DNA of 64,000 nucleotides from Levilactobacillus lindianensis (GCF_003946095.1 NZ_RHOD01000007.1:50415-114414); one strand, 5' to 3'; positions 49,058-58,769 are shown, counted from the stretch's first letter. Numbers and translations are program-made. The notes: generated by a model not told the origin, from the sequence alone.

Positions 49058-49373
49058 GAATCTCTCCTCCAATACATCTAAGTTGTCGTCCAAATTTGCA
49101 TTTGGTGACACTTATCCACGGTACTAAAGGCTAAACACCCGCAACCATCGGCAGATGTGCTACACTGGGGCTAATAACCACCACGAATTCAGCCTGACTA
49201 ACCAGTTAGGACCTTAGACAAAACTTCGCCAAGACACAAACATAGACGGTGTTCCTATTCTGTTGGCGAATAAAGGGCTAGCTCTACCCGACCATGACTC
49301 TTTTCTCCAAGCTAAATAACAACCCGCTCTGTAGCAGATTGCTAGTTCACTCAGAACTTCTCATGTTACCAAT

Positions 49374-49450
49374 GAATCATCCCCACATCCGTGGGGAATA
49401 CGCCTCAATCTATCAAGATATGGGATCACCCCCGATGACTCGGGGAGAGG
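49374..49450 (-). CRISPR. Relic of a type I-E CRISPR array (two decayed repeats)
   Basis: The 28-bp segment 49374-49401 matches the repeat of arrays 1 and 2 at all but three positions (GAATCAT.., ATCCG, GAATAC). After 21 bases a second segment, 49423-49450, keeps GGATCA and paired CCCCGA/TCGGGG arms but is otherwise changed. The short spacer points to erosion rather than an active array. Confidence 0.7.
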
Positions 49451-50411
49451 CTATAAACAAATAGTACAACATATCTTGTTATATTGCAATATCAGTTACT
49501 GATTTTAGCATAGGCCACGACTCATTCTCGCATTAGGAGAAACTGAAACCCTTTAAACAGCAATGTTCCCGCTACCAGAACATGCCCCCTACCTGCACAA
49601 CTCATTAAAACCTCTAGACAGGCACAATCTCTATAGTCTTTCTTAAAAAACATCGTCAATAAACAAAAGCGATCGCCCGAAAATTAGGACGATCGCTTTT
49701 AGATTAGGATTATCTGATACAGACACCGCCAGTAATCAATTCAGTAGGCACTCTCAACAATTTAGTATTCTGGCTAGGTGCCTCCCTCCACATCTCAGCT
49801 TTGTCAGTTCTGATAACATGGACCAGCTTAGCGAGTAACATCTACCACCCACGATCAGTTCCCGTGGGAACATCACAAAAAAACAGACTTTTATCATTAC
49901 GGTTTAACTTTCACAATCCATACAACCGGTCATAATCCTGGTCCAGTACGTTTTTCTTGGCCACATAGCCTAGACGAATAGCAAGCAGTCCTGAATGCTA
50001 ATACTTCAACCAGTTATAAAAACACAGTATTTATTATGAGGGATAAAAGGTGTAGACTGAGGGCAAAATATATTTATCTAAGAATAAATATACAGTGCAA
50101 ATATTTTCAGTTTATAAGTTAGCCAGAACCGTAGCACGATGACCATCTCGGAATTTCGACTAGGACGCCGGTAGTCATGATGACTAACTGCCTGAAACAG
50201 GATTTTTTCATGTAATGCCGATGCAGCTGCCCTGTAATTATTTAAGTCAGGAGCATCAGAGCATTAGCGAAGTTAGTTAGATTTTTCGGATGTTTTGTAA
50301 CCGCTAACATTGTTGACTTTGAACTCATTCTTAATCAACGGTCAATGACGGTTACCGTCTGTCCCAATAGTAAGTTTTATATACTTTTATTTCCAAGGGA
50401 GATTATTCTTT
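49451..50411. other. Long intergenic region without a recognised gene
   Basis: No convincing coding frame is seen in about 960 bases. An isolated terminator-like hairpin lies at 49665-49700 (AAAAGCGATCG/CGATCGCTTTT), with no gene feeding it on either strand. The sequence just before 50412 should hold the promoter of the surface protein, with TATACT near 50380. Confidence 0.5.
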
Positions 50412-53400
50412 ATGAAGAAGACTATTCAGATTGTCGCGGGAACAACCGCCGTTCTGGCCGGTACTGTGATGACCAGCAATGTGATCGCTAATGCCGCCAC
50501 AATACCCACTACCAGTGACGCGACGACCGTTAACCAGGGATCACAAGACGAGTTAAACCCACAAGTTGAGGCTTCACCAGAAGTCAAAACTGCCAGCAGT
50601 GCAGCTGACTCAGCCGCCGCAGCCGTCACAGATGCCGAGTCCAGCGCTACCAAGGCTAGTTCTGATGCCGAATCGGCCTCATCTACTGCCGACCAAACGT
50701 CACAAGCCGTAACCAAAGCCGCAAAGTCCCTTAGTGACGCGACCGATAAGCAAACTGAATCTTCCGGCGCTAAGTCAGAAGCTCAGACAGCTTTAGATAC
50801 TGCCCAGGACGATGCAAAAAAAGCCAATAGTGCCAGTTCGACTGCCGTTCAAGACAGTTTGGCCGCCGCGGAGTCTACTGCAACCGCCCAAAAGAATTCC
50901 ACTGATGCTGCAAGCTCAGCTGCAGCTGCTCAAAAATCTTTGGAAGATGCAAAAGCAGCGGTTTCTAGTGCATTACAAATCGTGCTCCAAGCAGATTCTC
51001 CCTATACAAAAACCCCTTCTGTTGCAGACTTAAAACAAAGAGTCTCTGACGATCAATACGTTGTCGACACCGATACCGCCACTCTCAACTCAGTAGCTAA
51101 TGACATTACCAACCAGACTCAAGCTGCTAACGACGCTAACGATACGCTTGCGCAAGCCAAGCAAGCGGCCAGTGAGAAAACGGCAGCCTTACAGACTGCT
51201 AAGGACGCTCTAAGCAAAGCACAAAGCGACTATAATACCGCACAAGAAACAGCAACTAGCTCAAAATCAGAGCTAGATGCCGCTAATGAAGCACTGGCAA
51301 CTGCAATAGAAAATGTAAATGATGCTACCGATAAGGCCAGCCAAGCAAACACAAATCTTAAGAAAGCTCAAGCTGACTCAACTGCCGCTGATGCAGACTT
51401 TGCTGCCAAGTCCACAGCTGCCTCAACAGCCGCCAAAGCAGCTGCAGACGCCGCTAACGCTCAGACCGCTGCTCAAGCGGCTGTCGACCAAACTTCAGCA
51501 GCCATAGCTACTGCTGAAGCTGCTATTCAAACGCCAAGCACAATTACATTACCCACCAGCCTGACTGCACAAGCTCTTATAGATATGGCCGACGCAAACA
51601 ATTCACTTGCCCCATATCTCCAAAAGTACATTAAAGACAGTGCCTTGTGGACTGCAGCTGTTGCGGCCGACAAAGCAAATTCAACTACTGACACAAAATC
51701 GGTAGCCGATTCTTATGCTAAAGTAGTATCCGCGGATTCCTCAAACATGCTTCCATATCAAAGCGCTGTGACAGCAGCTGCCGCGAACTTAGCAACTTTA
51801 GCCAAACCCGGCTTGGATAATGAAAATAACCAGTATCAATCAAACGCTAGCGATGAAGCTATTCCGTACACTGCTGGATCGTTAACCGATGAACAGTCCC
51901 AAGATCTCGCAAAGTTTGCGGTTTCTTTAATCAATCAGATACGAAGCCAACTTGGACAAACACCCGTTACACTTACGACAACCATGATAGATTTTGCCAA
52001 AGAAATTGCGAACACCTACGATACAGACAACTGGGATCTTGACAACCCGAACAATGCAAGTGTTCACGATACTCCCGCCATCACCGCTGCCGCTAGCGAC
52101 TATGGATTAAACGCCGATAGCAACTACTATGAAATCACTGGAACAAAGGATAAACTGGCCGGTGCTACGACATTAGATGATGTTAAACGTGGTATCTATG
52201 ACACTATTAAAACTATGATGTTTAATGACCAAGATGCCGCCTTTGGCAGTGCGACCACGTTAGCTGGTGTCGTCGATAAAGATAGTAGTTCTCCAGCCAA
52301 CTATTTTGGATTATCGATTGATTCTCTTGGTCAAATTCACTTTGAACAAGTCATAGGTACCTCAACTTACATTAAGGATGCCTCTAAATTCGATACCAGC
52401 ACTAGTACAGTCATTGACACGACAACAGATGCCGCAACCGCACAGAAAAAGGTCGACGATTTAAAGAAACAACTTGGTACGCAACAGACTGCTTTGGCTA
52501 ATGCTAAGATCGCTACAACTGATGCGCAAGGTAAATCCACAACGGCTGCTAGTGACTTAGAAACCGCTAAAACCACTCAGACTACGGCAAAAGACCATGC
52601 TGACGCTGCTCAGAAGGCCGCCAATACGGCTAATGCTGCCGTAACCACAGCCACAAGTACTGTATCTACCAAGCAAATAGCCGCTAACACAGCTAGCGAC
52701 ACCAATGACGCTAACAACAACGATTCAAATGCAAAGAAAGCCCTACTTGCTACCGCCCAAGATGCTTACGACAAAGCTAGCATCGCGGCAACCAATGCTA
52801 CAAAAGCCGTCGCTCAAGCTTCGTCTGCTCTCTCAACAGCCAACTCTAAACTCAACGACTCAAAATATCATCTGTCTAGTCTCCAATCGCTCGTTCCAGC
52901 GGAACAGGCAAAGACAGATAGTTTAGCTGCTCTATTAACTGCATATAACGCCGCTTTGGGCGATGTCACTACGGCACAAACTACCGCCACTAACGCTGCC
53001 ACGGATAGTGAAACGGCCGCTAAAGCTGCTCAAACAGCAGCCCAAAACCAGACGGATCTTGCCAACAACGTCACAAAGACTTATGATGCCGCTTCTCTAG
53101 CCAACAAAGCCTTAGAGACCGCTCAAAATTCGTTTGATACTGCATCGAGTGCTGCTACTGCCGCAGACACTGCTGTTGCTACTGCCGAAGGTCTCCTCGA
53201 GAACGCTAAGACTGCCAATGCCACAGCAAATGATAATTTCGACAAGGCTCAGAAGACCTTATCCGCAGCCAATGACACCCTCGATAAGGCTAAGCTAGCC
53301 AAGACTGATGCTGACCAAAACTTGGCCACCGTTCGTCAAAAGGTATTGAACGACCTGATCGCCGCAAATAACAATCACAATAACAGCGGTCAAACCGGAA

Positions 53401-54026
53401 CCACGACGCCGACTCAGCCAGCCAATCCTGGAACTGAACCGGCAACAACAGACCCCGCTGACAAGCCAGCCACTGACCCGGCTAAGAAGCCCGCTAAGGC
53501 GGTTAAAAAGGCCACTAAGAAATCAGCTAAGAAGACTACCAAAAAGGCCACCACGGCCGATAAGAAGGCAAATAAGGGCACTGGTGCTTCAACTAGCACT
53601 GGCCGTCACGCCTCATTCACAACTTCTCGTTCTGGAAACTATCAAGGGACCTCCATTTTAGCCTTTGCCGATAACCAAGCTCAAGGTGCCCTGAGCGCCG
53701 TCATTCCAGCTGTCAGTAACGGTTTCGACCAACTCACTGGGACGACCGTTGCAAAGGCCGCTACGACCGATACCACGTCCAAGAAGTCTGGTAAAAACAC
53801 CACTTCTAAGAACAAGGCCAAGTCTAATAAGCAGTCCAAGCCGAACAACGATAATTCAACGACTAGCAATACCACGCAACAAGCCTCTGCTCCTAAACAC
53901 AATGAATCAGCTACTAACAAGGCTAACGACAAGCGTCAGTTCTACATTTTAGGTGGTGTCGTCGCTCTTGCCGCAGCTGCCTTCTTCTGGTTCTTCGGTG
54001 CACGCCGCCGTCGCAATCAAGACTAA
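50412..54026 (+). CDS. SEC10/PgrA-like surface protein with long coiled-coil repeats
   Basis: A 1204-aa exported protein. It has a signal peptide (IVAGTTAVLAGTVMTSNVIANAA), two long Ala/Asp/Thr/Ser-rich helical blocks (~45-375 and ~675-970, heptad-like TTAKDHADAAQKAANTA units), and between them a globular SEC10/PgrA-type domain (~480-655; FAVSLINQIRSQLGQTPVTL, with an SCP/CAP-like flavour). A Lys-rich linker and a C-terminal membrane helix with RRRRNQD tail follow. No LPxTG motif precedes that helix. Homologous plasmid proteins act in surface exclusion; here adhesion or aggregation is as likely. The start follows AAGGGAG. Confidence 0.82.
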   Translation: MKKTIQIVAGTTAVLAGTVMTSNVIANAATIPTTSDATTVNQGSQDELNPQVEASPEVKTASSAADSAAAAVTDAESSATKASSDAESASSTADQTSQAVTKAAKSLSDATDKQTESSGAKSEAQTALDTAQDDAKKANSASSTAVQDSLAAAESTATAQKNSTDAASSAAAAQKSLEDAKAAVSSALQIVLQADSPYTKTPSVADLKQRVSDDQYVVDTDTATLNSVANDITNQTQAANDANDTLAQAKQAASEKTAALQTAKDALSKAQSDYNTAQETATSSKSELDAANEALATAIENVNDATDKASQANTNLKKAQADSTAADADFAAKSTAASTAAKAAADAANAQTAAQAAVDQTSAAIATAEAAIQTPSTITLPTSLTAQALIDMADANNSLAPYLQKYIKDSALWTAAVAADKANSTTDTKSVADSYAKVVSADSSNMLPYQSAVTAAAANLATLAKPGLDNENNQYQSNASDEAIPYTAGSLTDEQSQDLAKFAVSLINQIRSQLGQTPVTLTTTMIDFAKEIANTYDTDNWDLDNPNNASVHDTPAITAAASDYGLNADSNYYEITGTKDKLAGATTLDDVKRGIYDTIKTMMFNDQDAAFGSATTLAGVVDKDSSSPANYFGLSIDSLGQIHFEQVIGTSTYIKDASKFDTSTSTVIDTTTDAATAQKKVDDLKKQLGTQQTALANAKIATTDAQGKSTTAASDLETAKTTQTTAKDHADAAQKAANTANAAVTTATSTVSTKQIAANTASDTNDANNNDSNAKKALLATAQDAYDKASIAATNATKAVAQASSALSTANSKLNDSKYHLSSLQSLVPAEQAKTDSLAALLTAYNAALGDVTTAQTTATNAATDSETAAKAAQTAAQNQTDLANNVTKTYDAASLANKALETAQNSFDTASSAATAADTAVATAEGLLENAKTANATANDNFDKAQKTLSAANDTLDKAKLAKTDADQNLATVRQKVLNDLIAANNNHNNSGQTGTTTPTQPANPGTEPATTDPADKPATDPAKKPAKAVKKATKKSAKKTTKKATTADKKANKGTGASTSTGRHASFTTSRSGNYQGTSILAFADNQAQGALSAVIPAVSNGFDQLTGTTVAKAATTDTTSKKSGKNTTSKNKAKSNKQSKPNNDNSTTSNTTQQASAPKHNESATNKANDKRQFYILGGVVALAAAAFFWFFGARRRRNQD

Positions 54027-54056
54027 TTTGGCGATACTCAGCCATCGTTAGCTATC

Positions 54057-54099
54057 AAAAAACCTCCTCACTAGAGAATCAGCTAGTGAGGAGGTTTTT
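54057..54099 (+). terminator. Terminator of the SEC10/PgrA-like gene
   Basis: AAAACCTCCTCACTAG and CTAGTGAGGAGGTTTT form a perfect 16-bp stem, followed by T. Confidence 0.93.
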
Positions 54100-54131
54100 A
54101 AGTATTATCAGGTATCGCTCTCCTCCGAGAC

Positions 54132-54182
54132 AAAAGATAGGCAGGCTCGAATCGAAATTTACGATTCAAGTCTGCCTATTTT
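54132..54182 (-). terminator. Terminator of the BspA-type gene
   Basis: AATAGGCAGACTTGAATCG pairs with CGATTCGAGCCTGCCTAT (one mismatch) and ends in TTTT on the minus strand. Confidence 0.88.
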
Positions 54183-54212
54183 AATTACGAAGTTTCAGTC
54201 TACTAGTAACCG

Positions 54213-56054
54213 TTACTTCTCAAGCACTTTCATCTTATTACTCGTAACGAAACTCCCGTCACTTAGAACCAACCGTGTCGTTAAGTGATAACGCACAATC
54301 TTCTTAACGTGTAATACCGTTCCACGCTTCAAGTGTTTTACCCGATGCTTAAGTACCTTGTCACGATAAACGTTCGTTCCTAAGATGACCTTGACGCGCT
54401 TAGGGTTGTGCTGGTAATACGTATGCACCGTAAACGCCCGCTTGGCCGTAATGTATCCGGTCTTGCCATAGCGCTTGGATCCAGGTGTCACGTCGCGGAC
54501 CAAGTACCGTTTGAAACCGTTCTTGGACTGTGCAACTCCGGTAATCACAAACTGTGGCCGTCGCGTTCGTTTCTGCTTGGCATAGTAGTATTGACGCGTC
54601 TTCTTACTGAAGTCTGGCGTATTGTAAAAGCCGATCTTCTTAACTGCCGTGATCGCCCGATCCTTTTTAGCGACTACTTTGGTATGGCCCTGGTCACCCG
54701 TTGAAGAACTGTCGCTGGAGTTCGACGACTCACTCGAATTGCCTGAGCCATTGCCACCCGGCGTAACAGGTGCCACCTTATATGTCAGCGTTACACTCTG
54801 TGGATCGGCCGTATAGGTCCCGGTGAGTGGGGCATCAGCACTGACATACTGATAACCCTTAATCGTTGCTGGCTTAACGGTATAGGTCGCGTCTAACGCA
54901 CCTGGGAGTTGCGTATCCGGCTGAATCGTTTTGCCATCCTGAGCAATGTAATGAATCGTCACAGGATTTCCTGGCGTGACTACTGGTTCCCATTGATACG
55001 TTTGATTTCCAGCTGGAGCGGTGCTCCCATTATATTCAGAAATCAAACCAGCCGTAGTATAAGTAGTTTTATTGGAATCATCGGGCTTCAAATATTGATC
55101 GTTACTATTTTCCCATTTTCCAGTATAGTCTGAATCCTTAGTAGCATTCGTATCTGGTCCAAGTAATTTAGAATCAGTCAAGTTGTCCTGAGGACTTAAG
55201 GTTAGCTTACTTATTTTTGACATATCAGAACCAGAAAACATCCCAGCAAGAGATATATTGGGCTTCCAATTACCAATATTAAGATTCTTAACATTAGTCC
55301 CAGCAAACATATCAGTAAATCCACCCGCTACGGGACCACCATATTGGGCAACACCTTTATCCGAATTTACCTTACTAACATCAAAACTCGATAAATCTAA
55401 AGATGAAGGATTATCATCGCCATATTCTCTGAACATCTCTCCCATATCAGTAACTTTTCTTGTATTCAGGTTCTCATAACCCTCACCAAGAATAGTACCA
55501 CTAAACATGCCATGCATGTTTAGTGCCTTACTTGTATTAAAATGCGACACATCAACGTTATCTTGTTTACTATCATAAAACATGAACGAAAAATTTGTCG
55601 AATCACTGGTATCCAGATTTTGCCAGTTTTTGATCTGTGGCGCACCATCATCACCGTTGTAAAGTAACTCAGAAAACAAAAACGAAGCATTCACCGGTGT
55701 CTTAACTTGACCGTCAAACGAAATCGTCTGAAATGGGAAATTATGATGGTCCGGTTCCCCGTTCTCTCCTAGTTCTCCATTTTCCCAAATCTGAATACTT
55801 GTAAGTGGGCCAGCCATGTTACTCCACAACTTATACGCTTCTGGCAATGTTCCGCTCTCAACATGGAGGACGCCATCAGCCGTAATATTCCACGGACAAG
55901 TCCCCAACGTTCCCGAATCAACAACCTTTGCATCCGACGCATGCGCAACGACCTCTGTTCCAATCGTAGGCAACGTGGGCACTGTTCCCAATACCTGAAC
56001 ACCACAAAAGGCCACTCCCGCTGCTACTGCAACTCCGACTACACTTCGCTTCAT
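54213..56054 (-). CDS. BspA-type LRR surface protein with MucBP and DUF5776 domains
   Basis: A 613-aa exported protein. It has a signal peptide (VVGVAVAAGVAFCGVQVLG, cleavage near AHA), a BspA/DUF285-type leucine-rich region (~100-330; TDMGEMFREYG, LNMHGMFSG), one MucBP domain (~365-430, VTIHYIAQDGKTIQPDTQL), a Ser-rich linker, and a basic ~150-residue DUF5776 C-terminal domain. The DUF5776 part is closely related to the protein at the left edge (1-891). There is no LPxTG motif. It probably binds wall or mucin-like glycans. Confidence 0.85.
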   Translation of the reverse strand: MKRSVVGVAVAAGVAFCGVQVLGTVPTLPTIGTEVVAHASDAKVVDSGTLGTCPWNITADGVLHVESGTLPEAYKLWSNMAGPLTSIQIWENGELGENGEPDHHNFPFQTISFDGQVKTPVNASFLFSELLYNGDDGAPQIKNWQNLDTSDSTNFSFMFYDSKQDNVDVSHFNTSKALNMHGMFSGTILGEGYENLNTRKVTDMGEMFREYGDDNPSSLDLSSFDVSKVNSDKGVAQYGGPVAGGFTDMFAGTNVKNLNIGNWKPNISLAGMFSGSDMSKISKLTLSPQDNLTDSKLLGPDTNATKDSDYTGKWENSNDQYLKPDDSNKTTYTTAGLISEYNGSTAPAGNQTYQWEPVVTPGNPVTIHYIAQDGKTIQPDTQLPGALDATYTVKPATIKGYQYVSADAPLTGTYTADPQSVTLTYKVAPVTPGGNGSGNSSESSNSSDSSSTGDQGHTKVVAKKDRAITAVKKIGFYNTPDFSKKTRQYYYAKQKRTRRPQFVITGVAQSKNGFKRYLVRDVTPGSKRYGKTGYITAKRAFTVHTYYQHNPKRVKVILGTNVYRDKVLKHRVKHLKRGTVLHVKKIVRYHLTTRLVLSDGSFVTSNKMKVLEK

Positions 56055-56558
56055 GAACTACATCCTCCCTAGTATTAGCTGAGTCCATCTGCGTTTCCTA
56101 ACAACTGTATACAAATAACTGCTCAACTTAATGTTATCTGAAACCGTTTCCTTTAACACCCATAGTGTAACATATTCTATGCCTGAGAAAGTGTGAGTCT
56201 TGGACTAAAAAAGTCGTCAAAAGTTATGGTTGCCCCTAACAGACTCGCCTCCGGTTACTCCAATCACTTAGCTTACTATGATGTACTGTTTTCTAAACGT
56301 ACACCAATAGGTATCAAAATCAATGGATTCAAATTTCCCTCATTCTTTGCCATTTTTGTTCCATAACAAAACCCTCAGGTTGGAGTTTATACTCAACCTG
56401 AGGGATCATCTCAATCCAGCTTCTTCACATGACGGATTTTTCTGGATTATTAATCATTAATGATTATGCTTTTCGCTAGGAGAAAAATCTGCGGATGTAA
56501 TTTCATTTTCAAATACTTTTTCCTTCAACTCTACCTTGTCGTACTTGGTTTAAGCCGA
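56055..56558. other. Intergenic region with a terminator-like hairpin
   Basis: No gene is seen. A stem CCCTCAGGTTG/CAACCTGAGGG lies at 56372-56404, with a T-poor tail. The left part should contain the promoter of the BspA-type gene on the minus strand. Confidence 0.5.
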
Positions 56559-57269
56559 TTACCAAGGGACGACACCATCGATATCTGAAAATGTGCCAGA
56601 ATCAGTCAGCTCATCAGAAGTGGCCAATTCCACAGTCCGCGCCACACCCACTTGCACGGTCCGATTACCGCCGCCACCACCAAAACTAGTGTCGACCCAA
56701 CCAGGATTGACGGCGTTTACCGTAACCGGTGTTCCCTCAAGTTCAGCGGCGAGTTTGATAGTGAACATATTAACCGCTGACTTGGAAGCCTGATAGCCAG
56801 ATGCTTGTAGCCTGTGAATGCTGGTATTGGCATCGCTGGCCAGCGTCAATGACCCCACTGCACTAGAGATATTGATAATTCGGCCAGCCGGCGCCGCCTT
56901 CAAAAGTGGTAAGAAGACCTGCGTGACGTCGATTAAACCGAAATAATTCACATTAAAGTCTTGCCGAATTGCGTCTAGTGATAATTCTGATGGCTTGGTC
57001 TCATGATCAACGGCAATCCCAGCGTTATTGATTAGAATATCTAGATTAGTAATACTCTTTTTCGCGGCAACAATCGACTCATGGTCGGTCACATCTAACT
57101 GTACCGCCTGAGCCTGAACACCAGCAGCCTCGAGCTGGGCAACAGCGGCCTGTCCTCGAGCTAAATTCCTAGAACCAACATAGATATACTGGCCTTTCAA
57201 ACCAAGTTCTAGGGCTAATTCATAACCCATCCCGCGATCAGCACCAGTAATTAATGTCTTGATAGTCAT
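56559..57269 (-). CDS. Short-chain dehydrogenase/reductase
   Basis: A classical SDR of 236 aa. The cofactor motif TGADRGMG is near the N terminus, then NNAG, Ser in INISSAVG, and Tyr/Lys in YQASKSA. SRN after the second strand suggests NADPH. ATG 57269 is preferred over one two codons upstream, because GGGAG lies 8 bases before it. It is divergent from a merR gene and preceded by a promoter with a 19-bp spacer. This is the same arrangement as 17426-18798, so the two SDR/MerR pairs are parallel units. Confidence 0.85.
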   Translation of the reverse strand: MTIKTLITGADRGMGYELALELGLKGQYIYVGSRNLARGQAAVAQLEAAGVQAQAVQLDVTDHESIVAAKKSITNLDILINNAGIAVDHETKPSELSLDAIRQDFNVNYFGLIDVTQVFLPLLKAAPAGRIINISSAVGSLTLASDANTSIHRLQASGYQASKSAVNMFTIKLAAELEGTPVTVNAVNPGWVDTSFGGGGGNRTVQVGVARTVELATSDELTDSGTFSDIDGVVPW

Positions 57270-57302
57270 ATCCATAGCTCCCTTTTCTGTTATGATGGAT
57301 TT

Positions 57303-57333
57303 ACTATAACAGCCTAACGTAACGGGAGGTCAA
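57303..57333 (-). promoter_or_regulatory. MerR-type promoter of the second SDR gene
   Basis: On the minus strand TTGACC and TATAGT are 19 bp apart, with a partial dyad CCT..CGTTACG..AGG in the spacer. The RBS of merR (GGGAGG) overlaps the -35 side. Confidence 0.7.
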
Positions 57334-57339
57334 GCCAAA

Positions 57340-57720
57340 ATGGAAAATAATCAAGTGATGCGGATCGGTGAGTTTGCGAAAGCCGCTAATGTCACGATTC
57401 GAACAGTCAGATATTACTTAGAGTGTGGCTTATTACCACCAGAAAAGCGCAATAAAAATAATCAGCGAATCTTTAACGATGAAGACCTACACTGGATAAC
57501 TAATCTCCATTATTTGCGAGAAGCTGGCATGTCGATTGTTGAATTGCAACACTACACCACCTTAGTACGCGAGGGCGATAGCAGCTTACCGCAACGAATT
57601 GAATTAATGCGCGAACAGCGTAAACAAGTCATCGCTTCAATTGCTGATAAGCAGGAGCAGCTGAAAGTGATTGACCATAAGCTGGAACGATATTTAGCTG
57701 GGGATGGTGCGGTGATGTGA
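57340..57720 (+). CDS. MerR-family transcriptional regulator
   Basis: A 126-aa regulator with the N-terminal winged HTH (MRIGEFAKAANVTIRTVRYY) and a dimerisation helix (QRIELMREQRKQVIASIADKQ), ending in YLAGDG. The short C terminus without metal ligands suits the small-molecule or aldehyde-sensing subgroup. It is divergent from the SDR gene, whose promoter it probably controls. Confidence 0.88.
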   Translation: MENNQVMRIGEFAKAANVTIRTVRYYLECGLLPPEKRNKNNQRIFNDEDLHWITNLHYLREAGMSIVELQHYTTLVREGDSSLPQRIELMREQRKQVIASIADKQEQLKVIDHKLERYLAGDGAVM

Positions 57721-57771
57721 GCAGCATCAATGAGTGGGACAGCGTGAACCAACCAAAGGATATCTAGGTAT

Positions 57772-57812
57772 TCACCCGCTTCTAGACGGCTGACGTCAGT
57801 CCCAGTAACTCG
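57772..57812 (-). pseudogene. Fragment of rlmH (remnant A)
   Basis: About 40 bases correspond to the [14 protein letters not shown] part of RlmH as read in remnant B, with one base missing and several substitutions. It is not functional. Confidence 0.65.
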
Positions 57813-57815
57813 AAA

Positions 57816-57864
57816 GTGGTGTCGTTGCACTTGCTACAGCTCCCGTCGTCACAATCAAGACTAG
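57816..57864 (+). pseudogene. Eroded 3' end of a SEC10/PgrA-like gene
   Basis: The sequence follows the last codons of the 50412-54026 gene (GGTGTCGT..GC.CTTGC..CAGCT and then CGTCG.CAATCAAGACTA) with about 24 bases of the membrane segment deleted out of frame. A terminator of the same form follows at 57878-57928. Confidence 0.65.
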
Positions 57865-57877
57865 ATCCGGTAATACT

Positions 57878-57928
57878 AAAAGGTCCTCACCAGACAAGAA
57901 ACCATCTTGTCTGGTGAGGACCCTTTTT
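57878..57928 (+). terminator. Orphan terminator after the eroded gene
   Basis: AAAAGGTCCTCACCAGACAAGA pairs with TCTTGTCTGGTGAGGACCCTTTTT around AACCA. No intact gene leads into it. Confidence 0.85.
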
Positions 57929-57992
57929 CACTTCGTAGCACAATCACCAAGAAGTATTAGAGCATAACATGGAACGCCCAGTCATCAAGGCG

Positions 57993-58493
57993 TCAATAAC
58001 CTTCATATTCAATGATGGTCCCATTATCAATCAAACGTTGTACTTGAGCCTCTTGCTTAGAAACTATCCGACTCCTTACTCGTAGATAGATGGCTAAATC
58101 TGCACAGTTTTTTCGCGACAAGGTAATTGTCAATGAATGGCTTGTTACCTCTCCATTCTCGTTCGCCAAAGGTATCTTTAAATAGGCAACACCGTCTTGA
58201 TTATCAAATACCACTTGAAGATCATTTTCGCCATCCAAATTTGTGTACACGGAAGTAAATGGTTCAGCTTGTCGTCCTAATGAGAAGTCTAAACAACTGG
58301 TTGCTAATGCCTTAATATCTGGCCATCCCCAGCTGCTTGAATACTTTACAGCTACTTTGTTTCCCCACAAAAATCGAATCGAGAACCCTACTAATCTGTC
58401 AAAATATTCTTCATCCTCCACGCGCAATCGATTTGCCACAACACTCGTCTTGAAGTGTAGATAACAACCTTCCAGATTCAATAATAATTCCAT
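57993..58493 (-). CDS. Hypothetical protein in rlmH scar region
   Basis: I do not recognise the family. The 166-aa product is soluble and probably beta-rich in the first 110 residues (VAVKYSSSWGWPDIKALATS), with a basic helical end (DLAIYLRVRSRIVSKQEAQVQRLI). The ATG follows GAGATGG, a weak RBS. It lies between rlmH remnants A and B, which suggests it arrived with an earlier element at the same site. Confidence 0.6.
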   Translation of the reverse strand: MELLLNLEGCYLHFKTSVVANRLRVEDEEYFDRLVGFSIRFLWGNKVAVKYSSSWGWPDIKALATSCLDFSLGRQAEPFTSVYTNLDGENDLQVVFDNQDGVAYLKIPLANENGEVTSHSLTITLSRKNCADLAIYLRVRSRIVSKQEAQVQRLIDNGTIIEYEGY

Positions 58494-58588
58494 CTCAATC
58501 TATCCAATCTTTTCAATACCGCATGGAATCTCACTCGGATACAAGATACGAACTCCCTGTAACCACCCACTCAGCGATTAATCCCAAG

Positions 58589-58616
58589 AAAAACCGCGTC
58601 ACTTATGATATGGAGA
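58589..58616. repeat. SCC-like attachment repeat, left copy
   Basis: A 28-bp segment covering the rlmH stop codon, identical at 26 of 28 positions to 61778-61805 and in the same orientation. On the minus strand it contains TATCATAAGTGA, including the core TATCATAA used by staphylococcal SCC elements at rlmH. Confidence 0.75.
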
Positions 58617-58769
58617 CCCTTCATTAATCATAAACGCCCGGTAAACCTGCTCCGTCAACACTAACCGCATCAACTGGTGTGGCAACGTAAAGCGGCCAAA
58701 CGAAATCTGCGTGTTCGCCCGCTTCAGGACGGCTGGCGTCAGTCCCAGCAAGCCACCAATGACGCGAAC
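58599..58769 (-). pseudogene. rlmH: 3' fragment of rlmH (remnant B, 56 codons)
   Basis: The minus strand encodes the intact C terminus of the 23S rRNA pseudouridine methyltransferase Rlm[21 protein letters not shown], then [19 protein letters not shown] and INEGSPYHK with a stop. The first ~100 codons are absent; an in-frame stop appears 7 codons upstream. The fragment is clean, without frameshifts, as expected if it came in as part of a recombination site. An intact rlmH must lie outside the window. Confidence 0.85.

Noticed and set aside
50347..50357. ACGGTTACCGT palindrome resembling the phage repressor operators
   Set aside because: Its central spacing is one base rather than three and it is 39 kb away upstream of a surface protein gene; similarity is probably chance.
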